A stretch of 64,000 bases of DNA. It comes from Flavobacterium daemonense (GTDB lineage: Bacteria; Bacteroidota; Bacteroidia; Flavobacteriales; Flavobacteriaceae). The stretch is from the NCBI RefSeq assembly GCF_007341385.1, contig NZ_VJYD01000007.1, positions 124,001-188,000 on the forward strand, written 5' to 3'. Below, piece by piece: positions 48,598 through 57,420 of this stretch (position 1 is its first letter; each line of letters starts with the position of its first letter). Below the pieces are notes generated by a model. That model searched no databases. It had not been told where the DNA came from and saw nothing but the letters and a program-made list of their open reading frames with translations. The position numbers and the translations under genes were made by a program.

Positions 48598-49953
48598 TTA
48601 CTCAATCAATCCTTTTACTTCATCAAAATTCAATCCGCCGTAATTTCCAGAACTCATTAATAAAAGTGCCGAATTATCTAAATTCAAATTAAATAAATAT
48701 TCTTTGAACTCAGCAGGATTAGTATAAATTATAAGATCTTCACGATTAAATGCTTTAGCAATCTGATCGTAAGTCACTTCTTCTAATTGTTTGATTTTTA
48801 CAGCATCTGGAGAATAGAAAACAACCGCTACATCAGCATATTCTAGCGCACCTTCATACTCTTTCAAAAATTCAGCATTTAAACTGCTGTACGTATGCAG
48901 TTCTAAACAAGCAACTAATGTTCTGTTTGGATATTGCTCTTTTACGGCTTTTGTGGTTGCAGCAACTTTGCTAGGCGAATGCGCAAAATCTTTGTAAGCC
49001 ACTTTTCCTTTTCCTTCCGCAATTTTTTCTAAACGTTTTGACGCTCCTTTGAAACTAGCAATTGCTTCGTAAAAATCAGCTTCATCAACACCCATATTTT
49101 GGCAGATCCATTTTGCCCCAGCTAAATTATTTAGATTGTGAGCACCAAAAACTTCAATTGGCATATCGCCCTCAGGAGTTTCCAACAAAGTCACACCGTC
49201 GCTTACTGTATAGTTTGGAGTTGAATATCCTAATTTTCGTATCGGATTTGTAGCTGCTTCGGCAACACGTTTTACTTCTGGGTCATTTTCATTGTAAACC
49301 AAAATACCGCCATTTGTAATTTTTTGAATAAAAATTTCAAACTGCTCTACATAATTTTCATATGTTGGAAACACATTAATATGATCCCACGCAATTCCCG
49401 AAATCAACGCAATATTTGGCTGATATAAATGAAATTTTGGGCGTCTGTCAATTGGTGATGATAAGTATTCGTCACCTTCAAGAACCATAAAATCATTTTC
49501 TTCGGTAAGATGAACCATCGTATCAAACCCTTCAAGCTGAGCTCCTACCATGTAATCTACAGCTATATTATGATAATGCATAACGTGCAAAATCATCGAA
49601 GTAATTGTAGTTTTTCCATGAGAACCACCAATTACAACACGCGTTTTATTTTTAGATTGTTCGTATAAAAATTCTGGATACGAATAAATTTTCAATCCTA
49701 ATTCCTGAGCTTTCAGCAATTCTGGATTATCTGCCTTTGCGTGCATTCCTAAAATGATTGCATCGATATCGGCCGTAATTTTTTCAGGAAACCATCCTAA
49801 TTCAGCCGGAAGAATTCCTTTTTTTTCTAATCTTGATTTTGATGGCTCAAAAATAGCATCGTCACTTCCTGTAACCTGATATCCTTTGTTATGTAATGCC
49901 AATGCTAAGTTGTGCATTGCACTTCCGCCTATCGCGATGAAATGTGTTTTCAT
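48598..49953 (-). CDS. mpl: Murein peptide ligase Mpl
   Basis: The 451-residue Mur ligase has an N-terminal UDP-binding segment (FIAIGGSAMHNLALALHNKG), the ATP-binding loop VVIGGSHGKTTITSM and the central region HINVFPTYENYVEQF. The motifs fit Mpl, which attaches recycled L-Ala-gamma-D-Glu-mDAP tripeptide to UDP-MurNAc, better than MurC, which has a GTHGKT loop and normally sits in the dcw cluster. It is a single gene, following a 79-base gap after the TPR protein gene. Confidence 0.85.
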   Translation of the reverse strand: MKTHFIAIGGSAMHNLALALHNKGYQVTGSDDAIFEPSKSRLEKKGILPAELGWFPEKITADIDAIILGMHAKADNPELLKAQELGLKIYSYPEFLYEQSKNKTRVVIGGSHGKTTITSMILHVMHYHNIAVDYMVGAQLEGFDTMVHLTEENDFMVLEGDEYLSSPIDRRPKFHLYQPNIALISGIAWDHINVFPTYENYVEQFEIFIQKITNGGILVYNENDPEVKRVAEAATNPIRKLGYSTPNYTVSDGVTLLETPEGDMPIEVFGAHNLNNLAGAKWICQNMGVDEADFYEAIASFKGASKRLEKIAEGKGKVAYKDFAHSPSKVAATTKAVKEQYPNRTLVACLELHTYSSLNAEFLKEYEGALEYADVAVVFYSPDAVKIKQLEEVTYDQIAKAFNREDLIIYTNPAEFKEYLFNLNLDNSALLLMSSGNYGGLNFDEVKGLIE

Positions 49954-50032
49954 TTAAATTTCAATTATTAATTCCGAAACTATCGGGACAAATTCCAATT
50001 ATTTCTCAGAATTTAGTTTTAAGATTTTTATG

Positions 50033-50719
50033 TTAAGCTTCGAATTTTCGTTTTAAATCCTGCGCTTTTTTTGTGTCTTTTAATTTGTTCAAATATAAAT
50101 TATATAATTTTTGAAATGTGACTTTTGAATTGCCAATTTCATGCGCTTTTTTATAATTTTTTTCGGCCAAATCATATCTTTTGAAATATTCGTCGATCCG
50201 TCCTCTAGAAAGATAGCCATCAATGGGAGAAAATTGCGCTAATTCATTAGAATATCCAATTGCTTTCGATTCGCTCCCGCCTAAAATCCCAGGCAATTGT
50301 AAATATATTTCAATCAGTGCCCATCGCGCTTGAACATGTTTCGGATTGAGTTCGATTGCTTTTTCAAAAGCTTCTTTCATATCGCCCACCATTGCGAACG
50401 CTTTTAATTTATTTACTTCAAGCGAATGCATTGCCAGACAACCTCCATATTTAAAAAAATAATCAGCCACTGTGGGTTTTAATTCTTTTAGTTTTTTGAA
50501 ATATTCAGCTCCTTTTACCCAAGATTTTTGATGTGCCGAAATCTCTCCTAAATATTCCAAAGACTTAATATCTGATGGATTATTTTTCACAATTCCTTCC
50601 AGAATTACTTGTGCTTCATTGTATTTTTTTGACTGAAATAATTTCTCTGCTTTTTCAAAATTAGATTGCGACCAACAGTACATTGGAACAATTAAAAGGA
50701 AAAGTAGCAGCTTTTTCAT
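50033..50719 (-). CDS. Exported TPR-repeat protein
   Basis: The 228-residue protein has a signal peptide (to about residue 18, YCWSQ) and helical repeats of TPR type: FEKAEKLFQSKKYNEAQVIL at residues 20-40, then units around 56-75, 112-135 and 180-200. It is likely a periplasmic scaffold; partners are unknown. It is divergent from the alpha-2-macroglobulin gene 129 bases away. A TATTTTTG box lies four bases before the ATG, so the mRNA may be leaderless. Confidence 0.8.
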   Translation of the reverse strand: MKKLLLFLLIVPMYCWSQSNFEKAEKLFQSKKYNEAQVILEGIVKNNPSDIKSLEYLGEISAHQKSWVKGAEYFKKLKELKPTVADYFFKYGGCLAMHSLEVNKLKAFAMVGDMKEAFEKAIELNPKHVQARWALIEIYLQLPGILGGSESKAIGYSNELAQFSPIDGYLSRGRIDEYFKRYDLAEKNYKKAHEIGNSKVTFQKLYNLYLNKLKDTKKAQDLKRKFEA

Positions 50720-50723
50720 ATTT

Positions 50724-50731
50724 CAAAAATA
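50724..50731 (-). promoter_or_regulatory. -7 box of the TPR gene
   Basis: The minus strand reads TATTTTTG, four bases before the ATG at 50719. The start site would be at or in the start codon. Confidence 0.5.
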
Positions 50732-50848
50732 AGGAAATATAAAATGCGATCTGCTTTTGAACATAAATTAGTAATTTGTACGAAAATTATTTTTAATCCA
50801 AACCAACCTTTTACATAAGATTATCCTCTTTAACAATAAAACCAGTTT

Positions 50849-53800
50849 ATGAAAAATATTTTAGTTGCCTTTTTGTTTTTTTCAACAGCAATTTTTGCAC
50901 AACAAAATGACAAAAAATGGGATAAAGTTATTGGATTAGAAAATCAAGGTAAAGTTAAATCTGCCAATGAAATTGTCTCAGACATTTATGATAAGGCAAT
51001 CAATAAAAAAGACGAAGTTCTAATGATAAGATGCTTTTTCTATCAATCTAAATACTTACAGGTTTTGGAGCAAAATGCTCAAACTAAAATTCTAAATAAT
51101 CTTCAAACAGACATTAATCGTGTTTCAATTCCATCAAAAGCAATTTTGAATTTGGTGTACGCAAAATGTTTAACCGATTATTACAACAATAACAGATATC
51201 AAATTAGCAGAAGGACTAAAACTACATTTTTAGATACCGACTTTTTAACTTGGACAGAAAATAATTTTATCTCACAAATTGATCTCGCATTAAAAAATTC
51301 ATTGGAAAATGAAGCTGTTTTAAAAACCACTTCTTTAGCAAAATATGAATCTATTTTTGATTTTAATACAATCGAAAAATTCAAAACATTAAGTGTTTAT
51401 AATTACGTACTATCAGAAAACATTTTTTTTCAAACCCAAAAACTCCGTACGTGGGAAATTATAAAAAGTGATTTTTCAGCTTTTAAAAAAGACCTTTTAG
51501 GGAACTCAATTGATTTTGTAAAGCTAAATTTTGATTCTGTTTCTAATGAAAACCTTAAAGTGACTTTGAAGCTTTATCAAAAACAGGAAATTAATAATCC
51601 ATCAGCCGAAAACATCTGGCAAAGAATTTTATTTAGCAAAAATTATCTTATTGAAGTTGATGATGATTATATTAAAGCATTGACAGCTTTTCAAAAGAAA
51701 ACAAATGATATTATTCTTATTCAAAATATTCAGCTTGAAAAGGCTTATTATTTAACCCAAAATGCATCAAAAAATATTCATCCAGATTATAATGTAAAAG
51801 CAGTTACTACTCTGGACAGTATTTTAAAAATTGAAAACAGATCCAATGCTTACAAACTAGCGCTTCAGAAAAAAGAAAATATTTTACGCAAATTTCTAAA
51901 TGTGCAGCTTCAAAAATATGTTTATAATAATGAAAACATAAGAGGTCACATTCAATATCAAAATGTCGCAAATATTAAAATTTCATTCTTCAAGATTAAT
52001 CAAGCGCAAATTAAGCAAATGTCATCTCATAAAAGAGATAGTACAATTGAAAGTATCGTTTCAAAAGCACAACCTGTAAACGCTAAAAACTACGCACTAA
52101 TCGATAAAAAAAACCATCACCAATACTCGACAGAGGTTTTGCTTCCAAAATTAGAAACGGGTTCTTATTTAGTTCACTTTGAGAGTGAATCTGATACGGA
52201 AGATAGAAAAGCGAGTGGTTACGAAACTATAACAGTTTCTCAATTTATTGTATTGGCTTCAGCGCATGAAAAATCTGAAAATTATCAGGTTCTAGATCGA
52301 AAAACAGGAAAACCTTTAGAAAATGTAACGATCAAAACACCTTCTTTTTCAACTAAAACGAATACAAATGGAAATGCAACCTTGGATAAATCAAAAGATA
52401 GCTCTAATGAAATTCTGACTTTTTACACCACAAACGACACACTTTCTCTACGCAAAAGTTATCTTTATTATAATGCTGAATATGAGGATGAAGAAAATAA
52501 CAAACCAAAATTTAATGGCAATGTAGAATTCTATTTAGACCGTGCAATTTATCGACCTGGGCAAACGGTATATTATAAGGGAATTGCTGTTCAAAAATTA
52601 AACGGCATTATTTCTGTTGTTCCTTATACAACATTTAAAATTACGGTTGAAGATGCTAACCAAAACGACTTCAAAGAATTTGATGTTACTACAAATGAAT
52701 TTGGATCTTTTTCGGGAGAATTTGTTTTGCCAAAAAATGGACTTACAGGAAATTTTAACATTACAGCAGATGAACCAGATGAATACGAAAATGACAAGGT
52801 TTATAATAAAAAAACAGACGAACATCCATTTTGGGATAATGTAGATTTCTCTACTTCAGCTTTAGGTTTTAGAGTTGAAGAATATAAACGCCCAAAATTC
52901 GAAGTCAATTTTGAATCTAAAAAAGAAAGCTTTGAACTTAATAAAGAGGCAAAAGTAAAAGGAACAGCAAAAGCTTTTGCCGGTAGCAACATTTCTGACG
53001 CTAAGGTGACTTACACAGTTACCCGAAACACGAATTATTCTAGAAATTATTATTCGGAAGAAAAAAGCGAAGTACTATCAACTGGTGAAACAAAAACAGA
53101 TGCGTCGGGAAAATTTACAATTGATTTTACAGCAATTCCCTCAAAAACAGCCATAAAAGAAAAACTTCCTGTTTTTTCTTATCTAGTACAAGTTTCGATA
53201 ACTGATATTAATGGCGAAACACATGATGCACAGACTACTCTAAAAATAGGCTATCACGATTTGGAACTTAGCACAACTGTTAAGCCAACAATTTCGACTA
53301 AAAATAAAAATGATATAAAATTTTCGAGTACCAATTTAAATGGTGAACAAAAAGCTGTTAAAGGAGAAATAAAACTCTATTTTCTAAAGCCAACATCCTC
53401 AAAATTCAAAACAAGAGTTTTTCCGAAGCCAGAACTTCCAACAATTTCAGATGCAAAATTTGAGGAATTATTTCCTTATGAGTCAAATTTTGATTTAGAA
53501 GATAAAACACCAGGAACTTTATTGTTTTCTAAAAAGATTGATACAGAAACAGATAAAAATCTTCCCCTCGATTTTATTTCAGATTATCAATCTGGAAACT
53601 ACAAAATAGTTTTTTCTGCAAAAGATAGCTTTGGAAATTTAATTGAGGATACGTCAACTTTCAAAATCAAACAAAGCAAAGACAAATTTGAACCAAGTCG
53701 CTTATTTACAGCTGAGCAAATAAATTTAGATGCCGCAAAAGATGGTTTTGCTTTAGTAAGACTGACATCTACTATACCAGATTTGTACATCGTGGGAGTT

Positions 53801-56800
53801 GCTAATTTTGAAGGCTATATTTTTTCAGAAGAAACCTATCATTTGGTAAATCACGAAGCCATAATTAAAATTCCACTAAAAAAAGAATTCAGAAACATTG
53901 TTACCCTTAATTTTGAAAGTATTTTCGAAAATGAAAAATTTGACAACAGTGTCTCTATAATTTTAAAATCAGAAAAACCAGAATTAAAATTCGATGTAGA
54001 TACTTTTAGAAGCAAATTACAACCTGGAAGCTTAGAAAATTGGTCGTTTAAACTTACAGGAACTTCAACAAAAAAAGAAGCTGAAGTTTTAGCTACTATG
54101 TACGATGTCTCTTTGGACCAATTTGCCACAAAAAGTTGGGAAAGATGGAACGATTTCTACAATAGCGGAACTCTTGCACGTGGCATATCAAAATCTGTTT
54201 TAGGAAGTGAAAAAACAAATACTATAATTACTTCTCTAAATGCTTACTCAAAACCCGTAGAACTAAAAAATGAAAGCACCAAATTAATCTGGTTTGGATT
54301 TGACTTCAACAACACAAACAATAATCTCCTCTATCTTCAAAGAGAATATCAAAGACAAATAACCAAAAAGATAAAGAAGCCATTAGGCGCAAAAATGATT
54401 TCGGGTATTATAATCGATAATAATAAAATGGCTATTCCTGGCGTATCTGTAACTGTAAAAGGGACGCAAAGAAGTACAACCACCGATTTTGACGGCTACT
54501 ATGAAATTGAAGCGAATGAAAATGAAGAACTTGTTATCTCTTTCATTGGTTTTGAAAGCGAAACCATTATGGTTTCAAAAAATAAAAACATAAATATCTC
54601 TTTAAAGGAAAATAGTACTAATCTAGAAGAAGTTGTGGTGGTTGGCTACGGTATTCAGAGAAAACAGTCTTTAACAGGAGCAGTATCTCAAGTTGTTGTT
54701 GAAGAAGACAATACTGTTTATAATACAGCCGGCATCCCAGAAGCATTAACAGGTAAAGTTGCGGGCATTAGTGTAGGCGACTCTAAAATCAAGGTTAGAG
54801 GAAGTTCATCAGTCTCAGATGGAAATTCGCCAATTTATGTCGTCGACGGAGTTATCGTAAGCGACATGAAAAACATTGACCCAAAAGATATTTTGTCAAT
54901 CGATGTTTTAAAAGATGATAAGACCACTTCGCTTTATGGCTCCAAGGCAATTAACGGCGCTATTATAATTACCACTAAAAAAGCATTAGAAGAATTAACA
55001 CAAGTAAAAGCAAGAAAAAATCTTTCTGAAACTGCGTTCTTCTTCCCAAATTTAAAAACCGATTCTTACGGAAAAGTAAGTTTTAATTTTACTTCTCCCG
55101 AAGCTTTAACGGCATGGAAACTTCGTTTGTTGGCACACAATAAAGATGCTGTTTTAGGCTATTTAGAGAAAAATGTAATTACTCAAAAAGATCTAATGGT
55201 TTTGCCAAATTTTCCACGATTTTTTAGAGAAAAAGATACTATCGTAATCAGTGCTAAAATTTCGAATATTACTGTTGAGGCGAAAACCGGAATTGCAAGC
55301 TTACAGTTTTTTGACGCTGTAACAATGCAGCCAATTGATGCTCAAATGCTGAACACAAAAAACATAAAAAACTTTAACATTCCAGCTTTTGGAAATACAA
55401 CAGCAAATTGGACGATTGTAATTCCCGAAGGTTTACAAGGTGTACAATATAAAATTGTGGCGAAATCTGGAAATTTCTCAGATGGTGAAGAAAATATTCT
55501 GCCTGTCTTGACAAACAATATACTGGTGACGGAAAGCATTCCGCTTTGGGTTCTTGAAAATTCAACAAAAGAATATACGTTTGAGAATCTAAAAAACAAC
55601 AATTCAACTACTTTAAAAAATCATCAATTTACACTTGAATATACTTCAAACCCAACTTGGCTCGCTATACAGTCGTTTCCATATTTAATGGAATATGAGC
55701 ATGAATGTGCTGAGCAGACTTTTGCGCGTTTTTATGCCAATGCACTAGCATCAGAAATTATTTCAAGTAATCCGAAAATTGCTTCAATTTTTGAAAATTG
55801 GAGAAAAAACGGAAAACTAAATTCCAAATTAGAAGAAAACGAAGAATTGAAATCGATAATTCTTGCTGAAACACCTTGGTTGAATGATGCCCAAAGTGAA
55901 GACGAAAAGAAAAAGAACTTAGCGCTTTTATTTGATTTAGAAAAAATGAAAACGTCTCAAGAAGCCACTTTCGAAAAATTAAAACAAAAACAGAAAGCTT
56001 CAGGTGGATTTTCTTGGTTTGATGGCGGTTCTGAAAGCGAATTTGTTACAAGACATATTCTGGCAGGTTTAGGTCATTTAGAAAAACTCAGCAAAAGCAG
56101 TGCTGCAAAAACGGATCAAATTACCAAAACCGGAATTCCTTTCCTAGACAATAAATTCTTAGAATATTATAAAGCAAGAACTGAAGACTTAAAAGCAACT
56201 AATAAACTTATCTGGATCAATCCATATTCTGATCTGCATTATTTATATACCAGAAGTTTTTATCTAGAGAAATATCCAATGTCTGATACTTTGAAAAAAG
56301 CGACTAAATTATATCTGGAAACTGCTAAAAAAGATTGGTTGCAATATTCGCTTTACGAAAAAGGATTAGCAGCGATTACACTAAATCGTTTTGGAGAAAA
56401 AGAAACCGCAAAAAAAATAATTGAAAGCCTAAAAGAAACAGCTTCAAACAATGATGATTGGGGAATGTACTGGATTGCCAACAAAGCAGGTTGGTACTGG
56501 TATCAGGCACCAATTGAAACGCAGGCTTTATTGATTGAGGCTTTCGCCGAAGTAACTAACGACACCAAATCTGTTGATGCAATGAAAGTATGGCTTTTGA
56601 AAAACAAGCAAACCAAAAATTGGCCTACCACAAAATCTACGACTGAAGCCATTTACGCGCTATTATCGCAAGGAACCGACTGGCTTTCGGTAAAAGACAA
56701 CATGGTTATAAAATTGGGTGACGAAAAAATCGTGACGAAAAAACTTTCCGAAAATGAAAAAGAAGCTGAAACCGGCTATATCAAACTGAACTGGAAACCT

Positions 56801-57343
56801 GAGGAAATCAGAAAAGAAATGGCTTCAATAAAAATCGAAAACAAATCTAAAGTTCCTGGGTTTGGTGGCGTTTATTGGCAATATTTCGAAGATTTGGATA
56901 AAATCAAAAATAATTCTGTCGCCGTTTTATCTGTTTCGAAAGAATTATATTTAAAGAAAAATACTTCAAAAGGAAGTGAATTCCAAAAGATAACAACTGA
57001 AAATCCTTTAAAAATTGGCGATTTAGTAACTGTCCGTTTAATTATTAATGCCAAAGAAGACATGGAATATGTTCATTTAAAAGATATGCGCGCTTCTTGT
57101 TTTGAACCTGTAAATGTACTTTCAGAATATCAATATAAAGATCGATTAGGATTTTACATGAGCACAAAAGATGCCGCAACACATTTCTTTTTTGACCAAA
57201 TAAACAAAGGAACTTATGTTTTAGAATATGACATTCGGGTAAATAACAGCGGTGAATTCTCAAACGGAATTACAACAATCCAAAGCATGTACGCACCAGA
57301 GTTCACAAGTCATACAAAAGGAATTCGAGTAAAAGTTCAATAA
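50849..57343 (+). CDS. Thioester alpha-2-macroglobulin family protein with inserted TonB-plug module
   Basis: The 2164-residue exported protein has a signal peptide (to about residue 18, AIFAQ) without a lipobox Cys. After a long N-terminal region come macroglobulin-like domains with the MG2 motif AIYRPGQTVYYKG near residue 565. The A2M segment ETAFFFPNLKTDSYGKVSF is near 1395. The thioester motif CAEQ has Cys1620 (EHECAEQTF), followed by the helical thioester domain (KQKASGGFSWFDGGSESEF) and a C-terminal MG domain. Residues about 1183-1385 hold a carboxypeptidase-regulatory-like domain (GVSVTVKGTQRSTTTDFDG) and a TonB plug (IYVVDGVIVSD, SLYGSKAINGAIIITTKKA). Bacterial relatives are periplasmic protease traps. 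The insert sits where a bait region would be expected. The frame is continuous. Confidence 0.9.
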   Translation: MKNILVAFLFFSTAIFAQQNDKKWDKVIGLENQGKVKSANEIVSDIYDKAINKKDEVLMIRCFFYQSKYLQVLEQNAQTKILNNLQTDINRVSIPSKAILNLVYAKCLTDYYNNNRYQISRRTKTTFLDTDFLTWTENNFISQIDLALKNSLENEAVLKTTSLAKYESIFDFNTIEKFKTLSVYNYVLSENIFFQTQKLRTWEIIKSDFSAFKKDLLGNSIDFVKLNFDSVSNENLKVTLKLYQKQEINNPSAENIWQRILFSKNYLIEVDDDYIKALTAFQKKTNDIILIQNIQLEKAYYLTQNASKNIHPDYNVKAVTTLDSILKIENRSNAYKLALQKKENILRKFLNVQLQKYVYNNENIRGHIQYQNVANIKISFFKINQAQIKQMSSHKRDSTIESIVSKAQPVNAKNYALIDKKNHHQYSTEVLLPKLETGSYLVHFESESDTEDRKASGYETITVSQFIVLASAHEKSENYQVLDRKTGKPLENVTIKTPSFSTKTNTNGNATLDKSKDSSNEILTFYTTNDTLSLRKSYLYYNAEYEDEENNKPKFNGNVEFYLDRAIYRPGQTVYYKGIAVQKLNGIISVVPYTTFKITVEDANQNDFKEFDVTTNEFGSFSGEFVLPKNGLTGNFNITADEPDEYENDKVYNKKTDEHPFWDNVDFSTSALGFRVEEYKRPKFEVNFESKKESFELNKEAKVKGTAKAFAGSNISDAKVTYTVTRNTNYSRNYYSEEKSEVLSTGETKTDASGKFTIDFTAIPSKTAIKEKLPVFSYLVQVSITDINGETHDAQTTLKIGYHDLELSTTVKPTISTKNKNDIKFSSTNLNGEQKAVKGEIKLYFLKPTSSKFKTRVFPKPELPTISDAKFEELFPYESNFDLEDKTPGTLLFSKKIDTETDKNLPLDFISDYQSGNYKIVFSAKDSFGNLIEDTSTFKIKQSKDKFEPSRLFTAEQINLDAAKDGFALVRLTSTIPDLYIVGVANFEGYIFSEETYHLVNHEAIIKIPLKKEFRNIVTLNFESIFENEKFDNSVSIILKSEKPELKFDVDTFRSKLQPGSLENWSFKLTGTSTKKEAEVLATMYDVSLDQFATKSWERWNDFYNSGTLARGISKSVLGSEKTNTIITSLNAYSKPVELKNESTKLIWFGFDFNNTNNNLLYLQREYQRQITKKIKKPLGAKMISGIIIDNNKMAIPGVSVTVKGTQRSTTTDFDGYYEIEANENEELVISFIGFESETIMVSKNKNINISLKENSTNLEEVVVVGYGIQRKQSLTGAVSQVVVEEDNTVYNTAGIPEALTGKVAGISVGDSKIKVRGSSSVSDGNSPIYVVDGVIVSDMKNIDPKDILSIDVLKDDKTTSLYGSKAINGAIIITTKKALEELTQVKARKNLSETAFFFPNLKTDSYGKVSFNFTSPEALTAWKLRLLAHNKDAVLGYLEKNVITQKDLMVLPNFPRFFREKDTIVISAKISNITVEAKTGIASLQFFDAVTMQPIDAQMLNTKNIKNFNIPAFGNTTANWTIVIPEGLQGVQYKIVAKSGNFSDGEENILPVLTNNILVTESIPLWVLENSTKEYTFENLKNNNSTTLKNHQFTLEYTSNPTWLAIQSFPYLMEYEHECAEQTFARFYANALASEIISSNPKIASIFENWRKNGKLNSKLEENEELKSIILAETPWLNDAQSEDEKKKNLALLFDLEKMKTSQEATFEKLKQKQKASGGFSWFDGGSESEFVTRHILAGLGHLEKLSKSSAAKTDQITKTGIPFLDNKFLEYYKARTEDLKATNKLIWINPYSDLHYLYTRSFYLEKYPMSDTLKKATKLYLETAKKDWLQYSLYEKGLAAITLNRFGEKETAKKIIESLKETASNNDDWGMYWIANKAGWYWYQAPIETQALLIEAFAEVTNDTKSVDAMKVWLLKNKQTKNWPTTKSTTEAIYALLSQGTDWLSVKDNMVIKLGDEKIVTKKLSENEKEAETGYIKLNWKPEEIRKEMASIKIENKSKVPGFGGVYWQYFEDLDKIKNNSVAVLSVSKELYLKKNTSKGSEFQKITTENPLKIGDLVTVRLIINAKEDMEYVHLKDMRASCFEPVNVLSEYQYKDRLGFYMSTKDAATHFFFDQINKGTYVLEYDIRVNNSGEFSNGITTIQSMYAPEFTSHTKGIRVKVQ

Positions 57344-57347
57344 AAAA

Positions 57348-57399
57348 TCCGCCACGAATTCACGAATTTTTTTAAATTAATTCGTGAATTCGTGGCGGA
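57348..57399 (-). terminator. Perfect 21-bp palindromic terminator/repeat
   Basis: Arms 57348-57368 and 57379-57399 are perfect complements over 21 bp with a ten-base loop. The core GCCACGAATTCACGAATT has internal repeats of ACGAATT. On the minus strand it is followed by TTTTTTATT, so it would end the S46 peptidase transcript; on the plus strand no T-run follows. Similar CACGAATT palindromes are, to my recollection, dispersed in Flavobacterium genomes. Confidence 0.8.
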
Positions 57400-57420
57400 A
57401 AAAAAATCTAAAAATTGAGA

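Noticed and set aside
54395..55000. Remnant of a separate susC pseudogene dropped into the alpha-2-macroglobulin gene
   Set aside because: The frame is continuous on both sides, both subdomains are intact and codon use is like the rest of the gene; it reads as a true domain.
57348..57399. Insertion-sequence terminal repeats
   Set aside because: The arms are only ten bases apart and there is no transposase or target duplication.
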